Below, piece after piece: positions 56,989 to 64,000 of a stretch of 64,000 nucleotides of DNA; within the stretch, counting starts at the first letter, position 1; every line of letters begins with the position of its first letter. The notes under the pieces are model-generated. The model searched no databases. It was not told where the DNA came from and saw only the letters and a list, made by a program, of their open reading frames with translations. Both the position numbers and the translations under genes were made by a program. Source of the stretch: Hordeum vulgare subsp. vulgare (taxonomy: Eukaryota; Streptophyta; Magnoliopsida; Poales; Poaceae); NCBI RefSeq assembly GCF_904849725.1, contig NC_058522.1, forward strand, positions 193,993,968 through 194,057,967, in the 5' to 3' direction.

Positions 56989-58014
56989 TGTCGGTGCACT
57001 AAAGTTTGGGCCTTTAGCGCCCCAGACTTGTGCACGTGCAGTAGTAGCCATGCCTGCGGCAAGGCTCGCCGGGGACATCGGAAAGCACATACGAAACCAT
57101 CGAGAAGACGCTCAAGTTAGCAAGACTGAAGACTGAAGCCCGGAGGAGGGACCCCGACAAGATCCTTGCCCATGGAGCTAGCGAAGCCCCAGCAAGACGA
57201 ACGCCCGACAAGACCTCTAGCACCCACTCAACCAAGCGTACCTCCCCGGATTGCTGCGCTACTATCGAGGGTGTGCCAGAGGGCTCCGACAAGACTAAAG
57301 ACCGAAGGCAGAGCCCCGGCAAGATCCTTTCCGGGGGAGGCTAGCGCAGCCCCGGCAAGATCCTTGTCTGGGGGCCTAGCGAAGCACGAGTGCGACCCGT
57401 CCCTAGCAAGGCCCCAGTTCGCCTCTGCCCCACTGCAACGGCCAGCTTCCCCTCCTCACTTCATACGTGTCGATGCGCCCGATATGTGTCGAGCGATATC
57501 TGGGGGTGAACAACACCAAGGGGACGCGTCCCTGTTCCATGTGTGGAATACCCGTGGGTGCACTGTTTCACTGTGCTCCCTGAGGAGTCCTGTGCTGCCA
57601 CTGTTGGTGACCCCTTTGACCTATAAACGGAGACCCAAGGCATGCACTGGAATAGGGAGTCATCTAACAATTGGACAGTTAGTCATATAACAATCAGAGA
57701 GTGAGTGATTCCGCAGCTAGCCACCCCTGGATTGGCATAGCTTCCCATACACATCAAATATACACACCAATCACGAGTAGGATTTTACGCTCCCGAGCGG
57801 CACGAACCTTGGTAAATCTCCCTCGTGTCTGGTTGTTTGTTCTGCTCTTGGTGCATCCCTCTCCCTCGCTAAACCACATGGAATCCTCTCGGTCCCATAG
57901 GTGTCTCATGCGCATCCGTTGCCCCGACATCTCTGGCATGGGAGGTAGGGTAGAATAGGTGCGCTAACCTGACCTAGCAGTCAGTACGTTAGTTCCATCA
58001 TCGTCACCGTCGCC
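56989..58014 (+). repeat. GYP-2 LTR-like sequence (GC-rich gypsy type)
   Basis: It starts TGTCGGTGCACTAAAG and has many CCCGGCAAGATCC words, a TATA box (TATAAA, 57622-57627) and a leader after it. The end is not clear; candidate CA borders occur near 57950. No matching second LTR is found, but an 81-base repeat unit recurs at 58151-58345. Confidence 0.5.
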
Positions 58015-58150
58015 ATGGCTCCCAAGAGAAGGACTCCGCCGGCGGCCGATTTAGCCGCAACCACCGCGCCTGTGACTTTACAGACTGGAAGTGGCAGGGG
58101 AGCGTGCGGAGGAGGCGGGGGACCTGAGCTTCCATACACTCCGGGAAATG
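58015..58150 (+). pseudogene. gag: Possible GYP-2 gag start
   Basis: ATG in the good context GTCGCCATGGCTCCC opens a Pro/Ala/Gly-rich reading frame (MAPKRRTPPAAD), as in the N-termini of several gypsy gag proteins. It runs into the tandem repeats from 58151 and ends in a stop at 58246-58248. No capsid motif is reached. Confidence 0.3.
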
Positions 58151-58345
58151 CACCTCCCCTAGAGTGCAGCGCTGCTGTCGAGGGTGTTCCGGTGGCTCCG
58201 GCAAGACCTTTCGCACCCACTCCAGCAGACACACCTCCCCTAGAGTGATGAGTTGCTATCGGGAGTGTGCCAGGGGGCTCCGGCGAGACCCCAGGCGCGC
58301 ACTCCAACAAGCGCACCCCTCTGGAGTGACGCGCTGCTGTCGAGG
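58151..58345 (+). repeat. Tandem repeat with a unit of about 81 bp
   Basis: CACCTCCCCTAGAGTG starts units at 58151, 58232 and about 58313, each followed by GCGCTGCTGTCGAGGG or a variant and GGCTCCGGCAAGACC. A related unit is in the LTR-like part at 57214-57290. Confidence 0.7.
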
Positions 58346-58569
58346 GTGGGTCGAAGAGCACCCCCGGCAAGGCATTACATCCTTGTCGGGGCGTGTTCTC
58401 CGCGGCAGGCCCGACGTTGCCCCCAACTGCTTCCAGGCCGGCAAATTCCGTGCCGGCAACCCATGAGGCGTGGTTGCTAGTCCTTCCAGCAACCAACCTT
58501 TGTGCAAGTCTTGCCGGAATGACATGTAAACCTTTGCACAAAGCCATTCGCAGACCCTTAGCATAGTTA

Positions 58570-59243
58570 AATAAAGTTAAGCATTTCACATTTCTTGCTG
58601 ACTTTCATCTTCATTGATATGCATGTTTTATCCGATATTTTGTGTTACGCTTACCTCCGGCAAGTTCTAACGAACCGCCAAGGTTCCAAAACTTGCACGC
58701 GAGGGGAACTTGTCATGATTGGATACACCATTGATTTGTTTCGAGCCCGCTCAACAACTTAAGCGGCTACGCTGAGAACGCCAAGGTATCTTGCTGGTAA
58801 CGACACCTCCAGCAGGCTGCTAAGGATCCGCTCCTCGAAGCGCTCGCGGCAGGGCTAGGCACACCGACAAGTTTCCAATGAAGCGGTTATTTTCCTTGGG
58901 AGATTTCAACCTTTTTGGTGCGGAAGGCCTACATGCGAAGGAATCCTTGACGTGATCAGCTGCACACCTACTCCGCTTCGAGCCAGCTAAATGATTTAGG
59001 CGGTTGTGCTGAGAGTGCCAAGGTGCCCTTATCGTGATCGACCGCGCCTTACATTTTTTCGAGTCCGCTCAACAAAGTGGTCGCGCCGAGAGCGCCAAGG
59101 TGCCTTGCCGGAAGCGACACCACCAACAGGCCGCTAAGGATCCACTCCTCGAAGCGCCGCGGCGGGGCTAGATGCACCATCAAGTTTCCTATAAGACGTA
59201 AGGGCATACCATGCGGGAAGAAATCAAACAAGGAAAATAGCAT
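58570..59243 (+). repeat. GYP-2 non-coding part with two long direct repeats
   Basis: The 130-140-base units at about 58738-58880 and 59056-59192 share TCGAG-CCGCTCAACAA, CTAAGGATCC-CTCCTCGAAGCG and CAAGTTTCC. A partial third unit is at 58977-59030. No ORF is credible. ATH-3 begins at 59244. Confidence 0.6.
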
Positions 59244-60772
59244 TGATACGTCCATTTTGCATCATGCTTTCATGTAGATATTTATTTCTTTTTGGGCTGT
59301 TATATTACTTGTGGTACCAAATTTATGCCTTTTCTCTCTTATTTTGCAAGGTTTATTTGAAGAGGGAGAATTCAGGCAGCTGGAATTCTGGACTAGAAAA
59401 GGAGAAAATCCTAGTCCACTATTCTGCACATCTCCAAATGTCCTGAAAATTTACGTGGATTTTTTCTAGAATATATTAAAAATACTGGGTGAAAGAACTA
59501 CCGGAGGGGGGCCACCAGGGCACCACAAGCCCCCACTCCGCCACCACCCCCTGGTGGCGGTGGGCAAGCTTGTGGGCTGCCTGAAGGCCCACTAGCCCCC
59601 CTCTTTTGCTATATGAAGCGTCCTGGTCTGGAAAAAAAATCAGGAGGGAGCTTTTTCGTGGTTTCACCGCTGCCACGAGGCGGAACTTGAGCAGATCCAA
59701 TCTAGAGCTTCGGCCGGACGATCCTGCCGGGGAACCATCCCTCCCGGAGGGGGAAATCATCGCCATCGTCATCACCAACACTCCTCTCGTTGGAGGGGAG
59801 GAATCTTCATCAACATCTTCATCAGCACCATCTCCTCTCCAATCCCTAGTTCATCTCTTGTAACCAATCTTCGTCTCGCGACTCCGATTGGTACTTGTAA
59901 GGTTGCTAGTAGTGTTGATTACTCTTTGTAGTTGATGCTAGTTGGATTACTTGGCGGAAGAGTTTATGTTCAGATGCTTGATGCTATTCATTACACCTAT
60001 GATCATGATTATGATTATGTTTTGTGAGTTTTTACTTTTGTTCCTGAGGACATGAGATAAGTCATGTTAATAATAGTCATGTGAATTTGATATTCATTCG
60101 GTATTTTGATATGCTGTATGTTGTTTTTCCTCTAGTGGTGTTATTTGAACATCGACTACATAACACTTCACCATAATTGGGCCTAGAGGAAGGCATTGGG
60201 AAGTAGTAAGTAGATGATGGGTTGCTGGAGTGACAGAAGCTTAAACCCCAGTCTATGCGTTGCTTCGTGAGGGGCTGATTCGGATCCACTAGTATATTGC
60301 TATGGTTAGAATTTGTCTTAATTCTTCTTTTGTAGTTGTAGATGCTTGCAAGAGAGGTTAATCATAAGTGGGATGCTTGTCCAAGTAAGGGAAGTAACCT
60401 AGCACCGGTCCACCCACATATCAAACTATCAAAGTAACGAACGTGAATCATATGAACATGATGAAACTAGCATGACAGAAATTCCCGTGTGTCCTCGGGA
60501 GCATTTTTACTCCTATAAGACTTTGTTCAGGCTTGTCCCTTTCTACAAAAGGGATTGGGCCACTTGCTGCACCATTGCTACTACTTGTTACTTGTTACTT
60601 TTTGCTCGCTACGTTTCACCTCATTACACCATCACTTGTTACCGCTACTTTCAGTGCTTGCAGTTATTACCTTGCTGAAATCCGTTTATCAGAGCCTTTT
60701 GCTCCTCGTTGGGTTCGACACTCTTACTTATCGAAAGGACTATGATTGATCCCCTATACTTGTGGGTCATCA
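59244..60772 (+). repeat. ATH-3 5' LTR (1,529 bp)
   Basis: The start TGATACGTCCATTTTGCATC differs from the ATH-1 and ATH-2 families. The last 80 bases (CTCGTTGGGTTCGACACTCT, then CCCTATACTTGTGGGTCATCA in part) are close to the ATH-1 LTR end. A TATA-like ATATGAAG lies at about 59610-59617. Confidence 0.85.
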
Positions 60773-60783
60773 AGACTCTTTTC

Positions 60784-60800
60784 TGGCGCCGTTGCCGGGG
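60784..60800 (+). other. ATH-3 primer binding site (tRNA-Asp type)
   Basis: TGGCGCCGTTGCCGGGG, eleven bases past the LTR end, is the intact form of the site seen in ATH-1 and ATH-2. Confidence 0.88.
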
Positions 60801-60878
60801 AGTGAAGCACCTTTGGTAAGTGGAAATTGGTAAGGAAACATTTATATTCTGTGCTGAAATTTATTGTCACTTGTCACT

Positions 60879-61560
60879 ATGGAAACTCTTCCTTTGAGGA
60901 GTTTTTTCGGGGTATCTTCACCACGAATGGAATAACGAGGATTTTCTCCTCAACCTGAGGTACCTACTGAAAATATCTTTTATGAAATTCCTTTGGGTAT
61001 GCTTGAGAAACTGCTGGCTTATCCTTTTAAAGGAGATGGATCTTCACATCCAGACTTTCATCTAATCTAGTAGATGAAGTTTGTGGTTTATTTAAGCTTG
61101 CAGGTTTGCCCGAGGATGAGGTAAAGAAGAAAGTCTTTCCTTTATCTTTGAAGGATAAGGCGTTGACATGGTATAGGCTATGTGATGATACTGGATCATG
61201 GGGCTACAATCGGTTGAAATTGGAATTTCATCAAAAGTTCTGTCCTATGCATTTAGTACATCGTGATCGGAACTTTATTTATAACATTCAGCCTCGTGAC
61301 AGGGAAAGCATAGATCAAGCTTGGGGGAGGCTTAAATCAATGCTATATTCATGCCCAATCATGAGCTCTCGAGAGAAATCATCACTCAAAACTTTTATGC
61401 TCGACTTTCTCATGAAGATCGTACCATGCTTGACACTTCTTGTGCCGGTTCTTTTATGAAGAAGGATATTGATCACAACTGGAATTTATTGGAGAGAATC
61501 AAACGCAACTCTGAAGATTGGGAGCTTGAGGAAGGTAAGGAGTCAGGTATGAATTTCTAG
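60879..61560 (+). pseudogene. gag: ATH-3 gag, broken
   Basis: ATG at 60879 (METLPLRSFFG). Further motifs are FPLSLKDKALTWYRL, LKLEFHQKFCP and the QPRDRESIDQAWGRLKSML region of the gypsy capsid. A stop lies at about 60930, stops at about 61065-61070, and frame changes at about 61080 and 61360. The last part, FYARLSHEDRTMLDTSCAGS, is in a third frame that ends in a TAG at 61558-61560, after which the polyprotein frame continues. Confidence 0.8.
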
Positions 61561-63300
61561 TTTGATTGCGTTAAATCTTTTGTTGAGACAAACACTTCTA
61601 GAGATTTTAGCGCAAAGTATGGACTTGACTCTGAGATAGTAGCTTCTCTATGTGAATCTTTTGCTGCTCATGTTAATCTTCCCAAAGAGAAGTGGTTTAA
61701 ATATCATCCTCCTGTAGAAAGCAACATAGACAAAACCAATCTAGTTGAGGAGAAAATCATAGCTTTTAGTGATCCTGTTGTTCCTAGTGCTTACACTGAG
61801 AAACCACCATACCCTGCTAGGATAAAGGATTATTCTAAAGCTCCAACTGTGATACGTAGGGGTTACATTAGACCACTTACACCCCCTGAGGAGATTAGAG
61901 TTGAACCTAGTGTTGCTATTATCAAAGATCTCTTAGCCGAAGACATAGACGGGCATGTTATCAAATTCTGTGAGGACTCCGCTAGAATTGCTAAACCTCA
62001 CGCGGAAGACAAACACGGACCTATAGTTGGCTTGCCCGTTGTTTCTGTTAAGATAGGAGATCACTGTTACCATGGTTTATGTGATATGGGAGCTAGTGTT
62101 AGTGCAATACCCCGTTCTCTATATGATGAAATCAAAGATGAGATTGCACCTGCTGAGTTAGAACCCATTGATTTCACTATTTCGCTGGCTAATAGAGACA
62201 CTATCTGCCCTGTGGGAATTGTTAGAGACGTAGAAGTCCTGTGTGGTAAGACGAAGTATCCTACTGATTTCTTCGTCCTTGGTACTGCACAAGATAGCTT
62301 TTGTCCCATCATATTTGGTAGACCCTTTCTCAACACTGTCAATGCTCATATTGATTGCATTAAGCAGACTGTCGCAGTTAGTTTCGAGGGTGTGTCTCAT
62401 GAATTTAACTTCTGCAAGTTTGGAAGACAACCCCATGAAAGAGAGTCGTCTGGTAGAGATGAAATTATTGCTCTTGCCTCTATTGCCGTACCTCCTACGG
62501 ATCCTTTAGAGGAATATCTTCTTGAGCATGAAAATGATATGCATATGGAGGAGAGATATGAGATAGATAAAATTATCTTAGAACAATATCCTATTCTCAA
62601 GAATAATCCGCCTGTTGAACTGCTTGGGGATCCTGCCCTACCAAAGGGTGATCCTGTGTTCGAGCTTAAACAGTTGCCTGATACTCTTAAGTATGCCTAT
62701 CTTGATGAGAAGGAGATATATCCTGTCATTATTAGTGATCTCCTCTTAGAGCGCGAAGAGAAGAAGTTACAAAAAACTCCGAGGAAGCACCGTGCTGCTA
62801 TTGGATATACTCTTGATGATCTTAAGGGTATTAGTCCTACTCTATGTCAGCACAAGATTAAAACCGATCCCGACTTTAAACCAGTTGTTGATCATCAAAG
62901 GAGATTAAATCCTAAGATGAAAGAGGTCGTTAGAAAAGAAATATTAAAGCTTCTGGAAGCAGGAATCATTTATCGGGTTGCTCATAGTGATTGGGTAAGT
63001 CCAGTACATTGCGTACCCAAGAAGGGAGGTATCACCGTTGTTCCTAATGATAAGGATGAACTAGCCCCACAAAGGATTATTACCGGCTATAGAATGGTGA
63101 TAGACTTCCGGAAACTGAACAAGGCAACCAGGAAAGATCATTATCCTTTGCTGTTTATCGACCAAATGCTAGAAAGGCTATCAAAACACACACACTTCTG
63201 CTTTCTAGACGGTTATTCAGGTTTCTTGCAAATACCTGTTGCACAATCTGATCAAGAGAAAACCACTTTCACCTGCCCCTTTCGGTACCTTTGCCTATAG
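61561..63300 (+). pseudogene. pol: ATH-3 protease and reverse transcriptase, first frame
   Basis: An open frame runs through Met 61849 to a stop at 63300. The aspartic protease has CDMGASVSAIPRSL (62078-62119, catalytic Asp) and IIFGRPFLNTV (about 62308). A linker follows, then the start of RT: the ILKLLEAGIIYRVAHSDWVS and PVHCVPKKGG region and YRMVIDFRKLNKATRKDHYP, the usual Athila RT N-terminus. It ends in a one-base shift in a C/T run at about 63275, where the GTFAYRRLPFGL block begins in the next frame. Confidence 0.92.
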
Positions 63301-64000
63301 ACGTTTGCCTTTTGGCTTATGTAATGCACCCGCCACCTTCCAAAGATGTATGATGGCTATATTCTCTGACTTTTGTGAACAGATTGTTGAGGTTTTCATG
63401 GATGACTTCTCCATTTACGGGTCTTCCTTTGAGGATTGCCTCAGCAACCTTGACCGAGTCTTACAGAGATACGAAGAAACCAACCTCGTCTTGAATTGGG
63501 AGAAGTGCCACTTTATGGTTAATGAAGGTATCGTCTTAGGACACAAAATCTCTTAAAGAGGCATTGAAGTTGATAAGTCTAAGGTTGATGCAATTGAGAA
63601 AATGCCTTGCCCCACAGATATCGGAGGTATACGAAGTTTCCTAGGTCATGTTGGTTTCTATAGAAGGTTCATTAAAGACTTATCTCAGATTTCTAGGCCT
63701 CTTACCAACCTCTTGCAGAAGGATGTTCCTTTTGTTTTTGATGAGGATTGTGAGGAAGCCTTCGAAATACTTAAGAAGGCTTTTATAACCGCACCTATTG
63801 TTCAACCACCTGACCGGAACTTGCCCTTTGAAATCATGTGTGACGCTAGTGATTATGCTGTTGGTGCTGTTTTAGGACAAAGAGTTGACAAGAAGTTGAA
63901 TGTCATTCACTACGCTAGTAAAACTCTAGACAGTGCCCAAAGAAACTATGCCACTATGGAGAAGGAATTTTTAGCAGTCGTGTTTGCATGTGAAAAGTTC
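63239..64000 (+). pseudogene. pol: ATH-3 reverse transcriptase (catalytic part) and RNase H start
   Basis: In the second frame RRLPFGLCNAPATFQR, VEVFMDDFSIYG (the YXDD box as FMDD) and the GIVLGHKIS block are visible. A TAA at 63554-63556 interrupts at the position of a normal Gln, then GIEVDKSKVDAIEKMPCP, FLGHVGFYRRFIKDLS and the RNase H start CDASDYAVGAVLGQR and YATMEKEFLAVVFA follow to the window end. The frame is otherwise well kept, so the damage is limited to one shift and one stop in this part. Confidence 0.93.

Larger units (their letters stand above)
59244..64000 (+). mobile_element. ATH-3: 5' part of an Athila-type gypsy element with pol
   Basis: 5' LTR 59244-60772 (TGATACGTCC...GTGGGTCATCA), intact tRNA-Asp-type PBS, gag, protease, RT and the beginning of RNase H in gypsy order. 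The element continues past 64000, so integrase and the 3' LTR are not in the window. Broken frames make this copy inactive as it stands. The candidate left TSD is AGCAT (59239-59243). Confidence 0.9.

Noticed and set aside
58151..58345. CRISPR-like array from regularly spaced repeats
   Set aside because: Units of 81 bp are tandem and similar over their whole length, with no unique spacers, and the genome is a plant.

Overview
The window is a block of nested transposable elements from a large grass genome, most likely a Triticeae species (wheat, barley, rye or Aegilops group). The evidence is the element content: a Sukkula-like large retrotransposon derivative (LARD), SIRE-clade copia elements with an extra ORF behind pol, Athila-type gypsy elements with TGATACGTC...TTATCA LTRs and tRNA-Asp-like primer sites, and a CACTA element. 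I see no host gene with an intact coding sequence, no tRNA or rRNA, and no CRISPR or other prokaryotic feature. Family names are recognised from memory of motifs and were not searched.

Layout, left to right. 1-6641: the 3' part of a plus-strand SIRE-type copia element (SIRE-1), comprising a spacer, an internal promoter with a 5'UTR intron, a broken additional ORF (aORF), two polypurine boxes and the 3' LTR. 6646-11561: a minus-strand, non-autonomous Ty3/gypsy element (GYP-1) with gag and one unusual ORF, its 5' LTR cut at 11561. 11562-19840: a plus-strand Sukkula-like LARD with a truncated 5' LTR, a 3.2 kb non-coding interior and a 3.9 kb 3' LTR. From 19841 to 56988, in pieces, lies an old CACTA transposon: TNP2 C-terminus, second ORF, Ulp1-like segment and a Cauli_VI-like exon. 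It is split by a gypsy solo LTR (22895-24361), a complete Athila-type element (ATH-1, 26373-33855, TSD TTCAT) and a minus-strand SIRE element (SIRE-2, 34895-56663). SIRE-2 is itself split by ATH-2 (38906-47009, minus strand). 56989-59243 holds GC-rich gypsy-like LTR and repeat fragments (GYP-2). 59244-64000 is the 5' part of a further Athila-type element (ATH-3) with gag, protease, RT and the start of RNase H; it runs off the window.

Order of events, from the nesting: CACTA is oldest; the solo LTR, ATH-1 and SIRE-2 inserted into it; ATH-2 inserted into the SIRE-2 aORF. Most coding regions carry frameshifts or stops. The exception is the ATH-2 gag-protease ORF, which is open but has no RT or integrase behind it.

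The most interesting signals are regulatory or structural. Both SIRE copies have a TATA box, G-box, GC-rich leader and spliceable intron just before the aORF, which looks like a captured host-gene promoter driving a separate transcript. The two Athila-type non-autonomous elements repeat their polypurine-tract box about 2 kb upstream, next to a conserved hairpin. The solo LTR contains a perfect 54-bp inverted repeat.
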